Below are positions 1 to 6,692 of a stretch of DNA of 8,259 nucleotides, in pieces; within the stretch, counting starts at the first letter, position 1; each line of letters opens with the position of its first letter. Location: assembly GCA_027033675.1 (NCBI GenBank), contig JALVKZ010000246.1, forward strand, positions 1-8,259, read 5' to 3'. Made by a program: the position numbers and the translations under genes. The notes beneath the pieces are model-generated. The model searched no databases, was not told where the DNA came from, and was given only the letters and a program-made list of their open reading frames with translations. Source of the stretch: Pyrodictiaceae archaeon. Lineage in GTDB: Archaea > Thermoproteota > Thermoprotei_A > Sulfolobales > Pyrodictiaceae.

Positions 1-833
1 TCCAGAGAAGGAGACAGAAGATAATAGAGGAGGCGCCAAGCCCCTTTGTCGAGAGAATAGAGAGGACTAGAAGGCTCCGCGAAGAACTAACCAAGTACGC
101 TGTTGCTCTAGGGGAAGCCGTTGACTACGCCAGCGCAGGCACAGTAGAGTTTGTCGTAGACCAACAAGGAAAGCCCTACCTCATAGAAGTTAATACCCGC
201 CTACAAGTTGAGCACGGCGTCACCGAGGAGGTTACTGGTATAGATATAGTGAAGCAGCAACTACTAATTGCCGCGGGATACCCCCTACCCATTAATCAGC
301 CCGACATAAAGCTTCATGGATGGGCTATAGAGGCTCGCATATACGCAGAAGACCCCCTTAATGGATTTAGAGCAGCAGAGGGCATAATTCATAGATACAT
401 AGAGCCCCGAGGGCCCGGCATAAGGGTTGACTCAGCAGCCGAGGAAGGTATGCCCATAAACCCCAAATACGACACACTTGTAGCAAAAGTTATCGCTAGA
501 GGCTTCTCCCGCAACGAGGCCATATCGAAACTCCGATGGGCTCTAAGAGAGGCGCTAATAGCTGGTGTTGAAACAAATCTTGATCTTTTACGCGTCATAG
601 TGGACCAGCCCTGGTTTGCTGACGCAGACTACGATACAAGAATCGTTGAGAAAAGACTACACGAGCTAATATACGAGGTACAGAAAAGAAGAGGGATAAT
701 TAAGTCAATAGCAGCGAAACTCAACACGAATATGGCTACAGATACCTACGAACTAGCCAACAGCTCCACTGCAGTGATGAACCATGGATATGGGTGGCCT
801 TGGCCGCCGTGGAGGAGAGCAGGGTACGCCTAG
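1..833 (+). CDS. accC: Biotin carboxylase subunit of acyl-CoA carboxylase, 3' part (5' end outside window)
   Basis: This is the C-terminal 276 residues of a biotin carboxylase; the reading frame is open from base 3 and the N-terminal and ATP-lid regions lie upstream of the window. The subunit uses ATP and bicarbonate to carboxylate the biotin of the carrier protein encoded next. In the visible part (numbered from base 3) are the family blocks QRRRQKIIEEAPSP (1-14), GTVEF (46-50), LIEVNTRLQVEHGVTE (60-75) and GPGIRVDS (137-144). By comparison with E. coli AccC, Glu49, Glu62 and Asn64 should bind metal/ATP, and Arg66, Glu70 and Arg141 should be the catalytic Arg292, Glu296 and Arg338. Two oddities are Arg4 where bacterial enzymes have the ATP-contacting His236, and Gly72 where EHPVTE normally has Pro. 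The tail runs about 55 residues beyond the end of the E. coli enzyme. Its last part, rich in Trp and Pro, is read across the start of the carrier gene. The family call is very secure; the physiological substrate is not shown by this subunit. Confidence 0.95.
   Translation, partial: QRRRQKIIEEAPSPFVERIERTRRLREELTKYAVALGEAVDYASAGTVEFVVDQQGKPYLIEVNTRLQVEHGVTEEVTGIDIVKQQLLIAAGYPLPINQPDIKLHGWAIEARIYAEDPLNGFRAAEGIIHRYIEPRGPGIRVDSAAEEGMPINPKYDTLVAKVIARGFSRNEAISKLRWALREALIAGVETNLDLLRVIVDQPWFADADYDTRIVEKRLHELIYEVQKRRGIIKSIAAKLNTNMATDTYELANSSTAVMNHGYGWPWPPWRRAGYA
774..779 (+). promoter_or_regulatory. Shine-Dalgarno-like site for the biotin carrier gene
   Basis: GTGATG lies five bases before the ATG at 784 and its first five bases match the GGTGAT complement of the archaeal 16S rRNA 3' end. 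In the carrier frame there are two consecutive TGA codons at 775-780, so the carrier cannot start further upstream. Together these favour initiation at 784, inside the accC coding sequence. ATG 790 is a possible alternative. Confidence 0.5.
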
Positions 834-1263
834 GCTTCTTCGTCTTAGAAAGCTAGGAGGAAGACTATATGAAGCTGAGCTAGTAACAGAGCATGGAGAG
901 AAGCTAAGGCTACAAGTAAGAGTTGATAATGATATCATAGAGACCCCCTTTGGCCGATATCATCTATCAAGCCTCGATATATCCGAGTCTGAAGCCCAGG
1001 CAATTAATACCGGCGAATCCTGGCTCGTAGAGTTTGACGAACATAGGGGCGTTCTTAGAGCAAAGCTATCAATGAAGGTTGTGGAGGCCGCAAAGAAACC
1101 CGGCGACAAGATAAGAAAGGGCGACAAGATAGCAACTATAGAGACCATGAAGATGCTCAACGATGTTCACGCGCCTTGCGATGGTGAGATAGTTGAAATA
1201 ACACAGCCAGGCCAGGGCCTCTCGCCTGGCAGCATACTTGCAAGGATAAAGTGCAAGACCTAG
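784..1263 (+). CDS. accB: Biotin carboxyl carrier protein of acyl-CoA carboxylase
   Basis: This 159-residue protein carries the biotin that shuttles CO2 from the biotin carboxylase to the carboxyltransferase. The C-terminal biotinyl domain (about 88-157) contains ETMKM at 120-124, so Lys123 is the predicted biotinylated lysine. The second half of the domain hammerhead, APCDGEIVEI (130-139) and PGQGLSPGS (142-150), is standard. In the first half, where most family members have an APMPG-like turn, this protein has AKLSMKVVEA (93-102), followed by a normal PGDKIRKGDKIA. Residues 1-87 are a poorly conserved N-terminal extension of the kind seen in stand-alone archaeal carriers of about 160-170 residues. 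The gene overlaps accC by 50 bp in another frame, which suggests translational coupling. Identification is secure; the exact start (784 or 790) is less so. Confidence 0.93.
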   Translation: MDMGGLGRRGGEQGTPRLLRLRKLGGRLYEAELVTEHGEKLRLQVRVDNDIIETPFGRYHLSSLDISESEAQAINTGESWLVEFDEHRGVLRAKLSMKVVEAAKKPGDKIRKGDKIATIETMKMLNDVHAPCDGEIVEITQPGQGLSPGSILARIKCKT

Positions 1264-1379
1264 CTTCAATACACCTTATTTGCTCATGGCTGTTTCCTTC
1301 TTTAATTCCACGCCCGAGGGTTCTTAGGATGCAATACTCTCTCACATAGTACGTTGCCGATAAAGATGCTCCAGGTGCA
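1264..1379 (+). other. 116-bp gap between carrier and carboxyltransferase genes
   Basis: The gap contains a pyrimidine-rich stretch at about 1291-1308 (ttccttctttaattcc), which could be a weak terminator or an AT-rich promoter element. No convincing BRE/TATA pair, hairpin or RNA gene is visible. The spacing is wide compared with the 50-bp overlap upstream and the 29-bp and 12-bp gaps downstream, so partial uncoupling of the carboxyltransferase is possible. Confidence 0.35.
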
Positions 1380-2924
1380 ATGGTCTTGGAGAAGCTGCAT
1401 GAGCTAGAAGAGCTTCGTAAGCGTTTAGCCTCGCCGGAACCTGAGAAGGCCAAGAGGCAGCACGCCAAGGGCAAGCTACTTGCACGAGAGAGGCTTGAGA
1501 TACTTCTAGACCCTGATAGCTTTGAGGAGATACAGTGGTTGGCTACGACACGTAGTACCTTATTTGGTCTTGATAAGAAAAAGGTCCCAGGAGACGGGGT
1601 AATAGCGGGCTATGGTAAGGTCAATGGACGACCCATCTATGTGTTTGTCCAGGACTTTACCGTGATGGGAGGAAGTATAGGAGAAGCACATGCAGAGAAA
1701 ATCGTGAGAACAATAAAGCTTGCAACAAAGAGCGGAGTACCAGTCATAGGGATATGGGACTCCGGTGGCGCCAGGATACAAGAGGGCGTTGCCTCGCTCC
1801 ACGGCGTCGGAAGGATAATGAAAGCCATAGTTGATGCCAGTGGCGTAATTCCCCAAATCTCCTTAGTACTTGGCCCAGCAGCTGGTGGCGCTGCATACGC
1901 ACCTGCACTCATGGACTTCACGATAGTCGTTGATAACGTCACCTACCTTTTCGTCACAGGCCCCGAGGTAGTGAAGGAGGTCACAGGCGAGGAGATAGAC
2001 TTCGAGGGACTTGGCGGAGCTAGGGTGCATAGCCAGACTAGCGGTGTTGCGCACTTCAGGGCAGGAAGTGAGGAGGAGGCATTCTCCCTTACAAAGAAGC
2101 TTCTAACCTACCTACCTGACAACAACGAGGCCCCATTACCAGTGATCAATACCGGCGACCCCGTTGATAGAGTGGATAAAGAGCTTGACTCAATCATCCC
2201 AGAGGACCCTATGCGCTCCTATGATATGAGAACGGTGCTGGAAAAGGTATTCGACAAGGGTTCCCTCCTAGAGGTACACAGAGAGTGGGGTCAGAGCATT
2301 ATTACTGCCTTTGCCCGTCTAGGAGGGATACCTGTCTGTATTGTTGCTAGCCAGCCCTTGATAATGAGCGGCGCTATAGACATTAATGCCTCTTGTAAGG
2401 CGGCGCGTTTTGTAAGGTTCTGCGACGCCTTCAACTTACCAATAATCACGCTTGTTGACGTACCAGGGTACATGCCGGGAACGCAACAAGAACATGGAGG
2501 AATAATTCGTCATGGAGCAAAGATGCTATATGCATACTCGGAGGCAACTAGTCCAAAGATAACGGTCATCGTGCGCAAGGCGTACGGAGGCGCCTACATA
2601 TCTATGGGCAGCCGATCCATGGGCGCGGACATAGTATTCGCGTGGCCAACGGCCGAGATAGCTGTCATGGGTGCTGAGGCTGCTGTTAGGATACTCTACC
2701 GGAAGCAGCTAGCACACTCGCCGAACCCGGAAGAGGAGAGAAAGAAACTCATAGAGGAGTTCAAGAAGACCTTTCTAAACCCCTATAGGGCAGCCGAGCT
2801 AGGGCTTGTAGATGACGTAATAGCTCCTAGAGAGACGAGGCAGAAGCTCTACCGGGCAGTAACTATTCTATTGAAGAAGAGAGAGTGGAGACCACCCCGT
2901 AAGCACGGCAATATACCACTCTAG
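1380..2924 (+). CDS. pccB: Carboxyltransferase subunit of acetyl-CoA/propionyl-CoA carboxylase
   Basis: This full-length 514-residue carboxyltransferase belongs to the PccB/AccD5/methylmalonyl-CoA decarboxylase-alpha family, with two crotonase-like domains. It moves the carboxyl group from carrier biotin to an acyl-CoA, probably giving malonyl-CoA or methylmalonyl-CoA. Seen in sequence are WDSGGARIQEG (126-136), GPAAGGAAYAPA (165-176, N-domain oxyanion hole), TGPEVVKEVTGEE (193-205), DINASCKAARFVRFCDAFN (334-352), VDVPGYMPGTQQEHGGIIR (359-377) and AYGGAYISMGS (401-411). Ile407 occupies the position that separates Streptomyces propionyl-specific PccB (Asp422) from acetyl/propionyl-using AccB (Ile), which suggests broad substrate use. 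The ATG at 1380 is the only plausible start, since an in-frame TAG lies at 1347 with no start codon between. GGTG sits just upstream at short spacing. In crenarchaea such enzymes pair with AccC and AccB. Archaea do not make fatty acids as bacteria do, so a role in carbon fixation or propionate/methylmalonyl metabolism is inferred. A decarboxylase role is less likely because no membrane beta subunit is nearby. Confidence 0.95.
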   Translation: MVLEKLHELEELRKRLASPEPEKAKRQHAKGKLLARERLEILLDPDSFEEIQWLATTRSTLFGLDKKKVPGDGVIAGYGKVNGRPIYVFVQDFTVMGGSIGEAHAEKIVRTIKLATKSGVPVIGIWDSGGARIQEGVASLHGVGRIMKAIVDASGVIPQISLVLGPAAGGAAYAPALMDFTIVVDNVTYLFVTGPEVVKEVTGEEIDFEGLGGARVHSQTSGVAHFRAGSEEEAFSLTKKLLTYLPDNNEAPLPVINTGDPVDRVDKELDSIIPEDPMRSYDMRTVLEKVFDKGSLLEVHREWGQSIITAFARLGGIPVCIVASQPLIMSGAIDINASCKAARFVRFCDAFNLPIITLVDVPGYMPGTQQEHGGIIRHGAKMLYAYSEATSPKITVIVRKAYGGAYISMGSRSMGADIVFAWPTAEIAVMGAEAAVRILYRKQLAHSPNPEEERKKLIEEFKKTFLNPYRAAELGLVDDVIAPRETRQKLYRAVTILLKKREWRPPRKHGNIPL

Positions 2925-2953
2925 ACCACCTACCCCTACCTAGGGGCATTGAC

Positions 2954-5146
2954 GTGTATAGCGCGCTCCGCGAACTCGAGGAGTGGCTAATAGGGCTGAG
3001 AGAGACTGGGTATAGGGGATTAGTGCTTCTACACTCATCTACCCTAAGTACCGCGCTCGACGCCGTAAGCGATAGACTTAATACCTTTTATAGCAGAATG
3101 ACATGTATAGCTCCTAGAGAGCTCAGGCAAACAGCCTCACGAGATAAGTGTGCTCACTGGCTTAGCCCCTCCGCAATAGAGAGGCTTCTTGGTACTGATA
3201 ACGAGGCCGTAGTGATCGCTGTACCTAGGCTTCTCCGCCCTAACCTCGTCGCTGCCGCCGCTGAGACAGTGGCTCGAGGAGGCATACTAGTCATACTGGC
3301 GCCAATGCTTAGTGACTGGGAGCCAGGCGGCGAGATGACAACAGGTAACTATAAGAGGTACTTGATTAAACGCCTCTATGGCTCAAAAAGCGTTTTCTGG
3401 GCCTGCCTAGACACAGACACAGTCTATTTAGCTAGGTTACCGACACACTACACACAGCAAGAGAGAAAGGAAGAGTATAGGCCAAGGAGCCACGTGAGTC
3501 GCGAGCTACTCCGCCTAGCCCGTAGCACAGACCAGGCAAGAGGCCTAGATGAACTCGTCTATCATTTTAGAACAATGCATGGAAGAGGAGCATTCATAGT
3601 AGGTGATCGTGGAAGAGGGAAATCGGGATTACTGGGCCTATTCACAGCGTACCTCATAAATAGCCACATGGTCGGATTCCTACCCGTAACGGCTCCCTCC
3701 CCCTGGAGTATTCAGAGCTTCTTCAACGTACTACTACATGCCCTTAGCCACCTCGGTGTTAGAAGAGTAAAGGTACTGAGACAATCAGACCTAGTCATAG
3801 GCATTAATGGGCCCTGGTTCCGTATCCGATACCTTCCACCCGACCGCATGGAGGCAGGCTCCTTCACGGTAATAGATGAGGGGGCTGCACTAGGCCCGTT
3901 AAGACTTCGGCTCATCGCAGCCAAAGCCCCCCGCCTCCTCATAGCAACTACTATTCACGGTTATGAGGGCAGTGGCAGAGTACTAGCCAAGATAGTTGAG
4001 GACATAGTCCCGGCTCCAAGAATTAGAGTAGAACTGTCAACGCCTATACGCTATCTTCCCGGAGACCCTCTCGAAGAATGGATCTATACAACATTTATGC
4101 TAAGGACCGAGCCGAGAAAACCTCCACAAGAGCTAGATACTAGTAAGCTAGAGCTCAGAGTCGTTCAACGTGAACGATTCGTGGAGGATGAAGAGCTGCT
4201 CAAGAAGATTTACTCCATACTAGTCCTAGCTCATTACCGTAATGAGCCCGATGACTTAGCATTGATACTTGACGCGCCTCATCACATGCTCTTCGCAGCA
4301 ATTATAGGCAAAGAAGTAGTAGCGGTAGCTGATGCCTCAAGAGAGTCTGGTAATGCGCCCTATGAGGCAAGAATAATGCCGGATCTTCTTGCAACAAGCA
4401 ACCCGGAGGCACTTCATCTATCTGGCCTAAGGATAGTGCGCATAGCAGTGCATCCCGACCTTCAGCGAAGAGGTATTGGTTCAAAGCTGCTAAGCTTCAT
4501 AGAAGGCTACGCAGCGTCAATGAGCCTCGACTGGGTAGGAGCTAGTTTCGGGCAACCAGATGTAGTAAGGTTTTGGCTACATAATGGCTATCTCGTTGCC
4601 TATGTTTCGCCGCTGCCAAGCAAGGCTACAGGAGAGCATAATATAGCTGTAATAAAGCCGTTAAATAACGTATCCGAGAAAATCCTAATAGCCGTGGCCA
4701 AGGACATGGCCAAGAGACTACTATTAGCTGGCCATACCCTTTATCGAGGCGTCCCGGCTGAAATAATGGCAACACTATTGGAGGGGGACAAGAAGCTATC
4801 TCAGAAACCATTAGCAGAGCTATCCACTGAACAACTTCACCGAGTAAGGCTGGTACTCTCGCATCAACTAGACGTGGAAGCAGCTCTCGACGCTTACTGG
4901 TTACTACTAGTAAACACAACGCTAGAGAACGGGGGTCTCAGTCTCCTAGACCGCGATGAACGAGTCGTGGCAATAGCTAGGGTAATCCAGGGAAAGAGCC
5001 TGCGCGACCTAATAGCGCTAACGAACAAAGACGCTGAAACCGTAAAGAGGCTGCTTTACTCCGCACTCGAAAAACTCATAGAGAACACTTCTATAGACTC
5101 ATTTAATGGAACTACTAATAGAGAGATAGACACTCGGAATATCTGA
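2954..5146 (+). CDS. tmcA: RNA cytidine N4-acetyltransferase TmcA (NAT10/Kre33 family)
   Basis: This 730-residue enzyme makes N4-acetylcytidine in RNA using acetyl-CoA and ATP. Bacterial TmcA modifies the wobble base of elongator tRNA-Met; in Thermococcus the homologue acetylates many sites in rRNA, tRNA and other RNAs, so targets here may be broad. Domains in order are the N-terminal TmcA domain (about 1-165); the helicase-like ATPase (about 195-370) with Walker A GDRGRGKS (217-224), Walker B VIDEG (306-310) and ATTIHGYEGSGR (331-342); the GNAT domain (about 400-570) with acetyl-CoA loop QRRGIG (504-509) following VRIAVHP (495-501), and GASFGQPDVVRFW (529-541); and a helical C-terminal RNA-binding region (about 575-710). 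The length is normal for the family. Walker B reads DEGAALGP rather than the usual DEAAAIP-like sequence. The start is GTG, since no ATG, GTG or TTG lies between it and the preceding gene's stop. The 29-bp gap to the carboxyltransferase suggests cotranscription, with no obvious functional link. Confidence 0.95.
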   Translation: MYSALRELEEWLIGLRETGYRGLVLLHSSTLSTALDAVSDRLNTFYSRMTCIAPRELRQTASRDKCAHWLSPSAIERLLGTDNEAVVIAVPRLLRPNLVAAAAETVARGGILVILAPMLSDWEPGGEMTTGNYKRYLIKRLYGSKSVFWACLDTDTVYLARLPTHYTQQERKEEYRPRSHVSRELLRLARSTDQARGLDELVYHFRTMHGRGAFIVGDRGRGKSGLLGLFTAYLINSHMVGFLPVTAPSPWSIQSFFNVLLHALSHLGVRRVKVLRQSDLVIGINGPWFRIRYLPPDRMEAGSFTVIDEGAALGPLRLRLIAAKAPRLLIATTIHGYEGSGRVLAKIVEDIVPAPRIRVELSTPIRYLPGDPLEEWIYTTFMLRTEPRKPPQELDTSKLELRVVQRERFVEDEELLKKIYSILVLAHYRNEPDDLALILDAPHHMLFAAIIGKEVVAVADASRESGNAPYEARIMPDLLATSNPEALHLSGLRIVRIAVHPDLQRRGIGSKLLSFIEGYAASMSLDWVGASFGQPDVVRFWLHNGYLVAYVSPLPSKATGEHNIAVIKPLNNVSEKILIAVAKDMAKRLLLAGHTLYRGVPAEIMATLLEGDKKLSQKPLAELSTEQLHRVRLVLSHQLDVEAALDAYWLLLVNTTLENGGLSLLDRDERVVAIARVIQGKSLRDLIALTNKDAETVKRLLYSALEKLIENTSIDSFNGTTNREIDTRNI

Positions 5147-5158
5147 GGCAAAATAGAA

Positions 5159-5851
5159 ATGAGCTTGCTAGCTATATTTGCTCTCATACTTAGTCTCAAT
5201 GCGACTATTAATGCACAGAGCTTGAATGGTACTTGCGGCGGCATAAACGTAAACGCGCTTGCAAAAGTAGCGGAGCCTGTTCAAGGTGTCATAACCGGCT
5301 ATACACCATTGCTGATAATAACTTTGAGCAATCAATTAGCCCCTGGTAATGCAACGCTAAAGACAAGTGCATTAATTCCTCAAACAGGACAACGATTACC
5401 AATCGTTATTCAGTCTTTCTCGGCGCACAAGTTTATTATCAAGACAATGAGTACAATACCTCCCAATTTCCCTGTACTCTACATAGTTGAGATAAACGGA
5501 TCGAGCAAAACATGTACGCTAAAAGTATTAGTAAAGTCTCCGAAAAGGATACTAGAGAACACGAGACAACAGAAAGTACTTGTTACGAACCCCGCTGAGA
5601 AACAACTGACAAAATACGATCCTCTGGGCTTTCTAGACACAAATACTACACCAGCAGAACGAGGCCGTAATGTCTTAATCAGTAAATTACCGAGTCATCA
5701 ATTAGGTGAGAAGAAGAGCCTAAACAAGTCTAGTGGCACTGAGATCCCACTCTTTATAGCTATAGCGTTTCTAAGCACAGCGCTCATAATCACTGTTATG
5801 GACTACCTATCTTCTCGGAGAGGTATTCAACAACGCGTTTCGGGAGCATAG
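5159..5851 (+). CDS. Unknown exported protein with C-terminal membrane anchor
   Basis: I do not recognise this 230-residue protein. Residues 1-19 look like a signal peptide (hydrophobic 3-13, probable cleavage after INA). Residues 196-216 form one strong transmembrane segment followed by a short basic tail (SSRRGIQQR), which would place most of the protein outside the cell and its C terminus inside. The outer part (about 20-125) is rich in short hydrophobic/polar alternations suggestive of beta strands and has two cysteines, Cys26 and Cys119, which could form a disulfide. Residues 126-194 are polar, low in hydrophobics and probably a flexible stalk. N-glycosylation sequons occur at Asn23, Asn64, Asn113, Asn162 and Asn189. 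The ATG lies 12 bases after the tmcA stop with GAGG ten bases upstream, so it is probably cotranscribed with tmcA. Its 3' end overlaps the opposing VTT gene by 56 bp. It could be an S-layer-associated or surface-sensing protein, but nothing fixes the function. Confidence 0.75.
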   Translation: MSLLAIFALILSLNATINAQSLNGTCGGINVNALAKVAEPVQGVITGYTPLLIITLSNQLAPGNATLKTSALIPQTGQRLPIVIQSFSAHKFIIKTMSTIPPNFPVLYIVEINGSSKTCTLKVLVKSPKRILENTRQQKVLVTNPAEKQLTKYDPLGFLDTNTTPAERGRNVLISKLPSHQLGEKKSLNKSSGTEIPLFIAIAFLSTALIITVMDYLSSRRGIQQRVSGA

Positions 5852-6494
5852 CGAGAATAGTCTGCTTTATAAGCTCGACTAGTGCTGGTACAACGCCTTT
5901 CTCGTTATAGGTTTCGATTATTCTTAGCCAATTTATACGAATAATGACAATGGCGACTACTATGCTACCGATTATGAGGGCTGCCAATGCCTCGGGGCTG
6001 AGGCCCTCGCTGCCCGTAATTGATCGTATAAGGTCGCCAAACATGACTGCGAGAAAGGTTATTACTATTTTCCCGAGGGCTACTGCGATGAAGAAAAGTA
6101 GCAAGTTGTAACCAGTGACCCCGAGTGGCACATATAGTATGTCATCAGGTAATGGAAGCGCCGCGAACAAGAATAGGGCGAAGAAGACACTTTTCTTGAA
6201 TGCTTTCGCAAATATCTCGACGTTCTGGCGCGTATTCTCGGGGAGAATTCGACGAAAGCTCCTGCCGAGCAGGAAGACTATGACTTTGCCGAGGGCTGCT
6301 CCGATGCCTCCACTTACTGCTACGAGTACCTTCTCTGCATCATTATGGAGATAGAGACCCCAGCCAGCTATGATGCCTAGGTACGGTACAGTCATGTATG
6401 GTATAGCGTTGCTAACAAGCGATACTATGAACGCAGAAAGTATAGGGTTCTTCACCCCGATTATAGCCATGATTGTGTCAATAATGTTGCTCAA
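5796..6494 (-). CDS. DedA/VTT-family (SNARE-associated) integral membrane protein
   Basis: This is a 232-residue polytopic membrane protein of the VTT/DedA superfamily, whose characterised members act as lipid scramblases or flippases or affect membrane homeostasis. Membrane segments are visible at about 16-46 (probably part re-entrant), 56-77, 103-121, 129-152 and 168-188. Family signatures are GGIGAALGKVIVFLLGR (62-78) and ALPLPDDILYVPLG (112-125), the second matching the Pro-rich re-entrant loop and its conserved Gly. The conserved Arg found before the Pro in many DedA proteins is not obvious here, which places it with the more divergent VTT members. The C terminus (192-232) is an amphipathic cytoplasmic-looking tail. 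The start used is TTG; no ATG, GTG or other TTG lies in frame before the TAG at 6561-6563, and ATG at 6468-6470 (residue 9) is an alternative. The substrate is unknown. Confidence 0.85.
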   Translation of the reverse strand: MSNIIDTIMAIIGVKNPILSAFIVSLVSNAIPYMTVPYLGIIAGWGLYLHNDAEKVLVAVSGGIGAALGKVIVFLLGRSFRRILPENTRQNVEIFAKAFKKSVFFALFLFAALPLPDDILYVPLGVTGYNLLLFFIAVALGKIVITFLAVMFGDLIRSITGSEGLSPEALAALIIGSIVVAIVIIRINWLRIIETYNEKGVVPALVELIKQTILAMLPKRVVEYLSEKIGSP

Positions 6495-6692
6495 AGCAGA
6501 GAGTACCCCATGAAGCTCTCCATATATTCTGGCTCTTCTTGGCCAGGCTGCTAAGAAGCCCTAGGGGCCCAAGCCGCATAGCTTTAATTAAGAGAAATAA
6601 TAATTTGTGCTACAAGGCGCATCCAGACATAGATGGCGGGGTGAAGACTGCAAACGCGGCTGAGAGGAGACAATGCTGAAGCCCTCGATCAC
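6495..6692. other. 198-bp intergenic region between VTT and Mut7-C genes
   Basis: This stretch separates two minus-strand genes. It holds an AT-rich patch at 6583-6606, an 8-bp palindrome CCCTAGGG at 6559-6566, and a 33-codon minus-strand reading frame (6579 down to about 6478) that overlaps the VTT start out of frame. The part nearest 6692 is pyrimidine-rich on the minus strand but has no clear T-run. No tRNA B-box or convincing snoRNA boxes were found. Confidence 0.4.
6586..6607 (-). promoter_or_regulatory. Candidate TATA region for the VTT gene
   Basis: Read on the minus strand this is AAATTATTATTTCTCTTAAT, the only strongly AT-rich stretch upstream of the VTT gene. A TATA element centred near 6603 would put transcription start near 6577, close to the ATG at 6577-6579. 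One centred near 6588 would start near 6562 and leave a leader of about 68 bases before the TTG. No clean BRE is apparent, so this is tentative. Confidence 0.3.

Noticed and set aside
774..780. Perfect C-box sequence GTGATGA, as in C/D guide RNAs
   Set aside because: No CTGA follows at guide spacing and it lies inside accC coding sequence; it is better explained as the Shine-Dalgarno region of accB.
1157..1942. Overlapping minus-strand open frames of about 98-105 codons across accB and pccB
   Set aside because: They lie opposite strongly conserved coding sequence and show no domain or sensible composition; they are antisense shadows.
1380..2924. Carboxyltransferase as part of a sodium-pumping methylmalonyl-CoA decarboxylase
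   Set aside because: The adjacent biotin carboxylase is an ATP-using subunit and no membrane beta subunit is in the window, so a carboxylase is the simpler reading.
6559..6566. 8-bp palindrome CCCTAGGG as an operator
   Set aside because: It is short, occurs once, and CTAG-containing palindromes arise by chance in such sequence; no second copy was found near a promoter.
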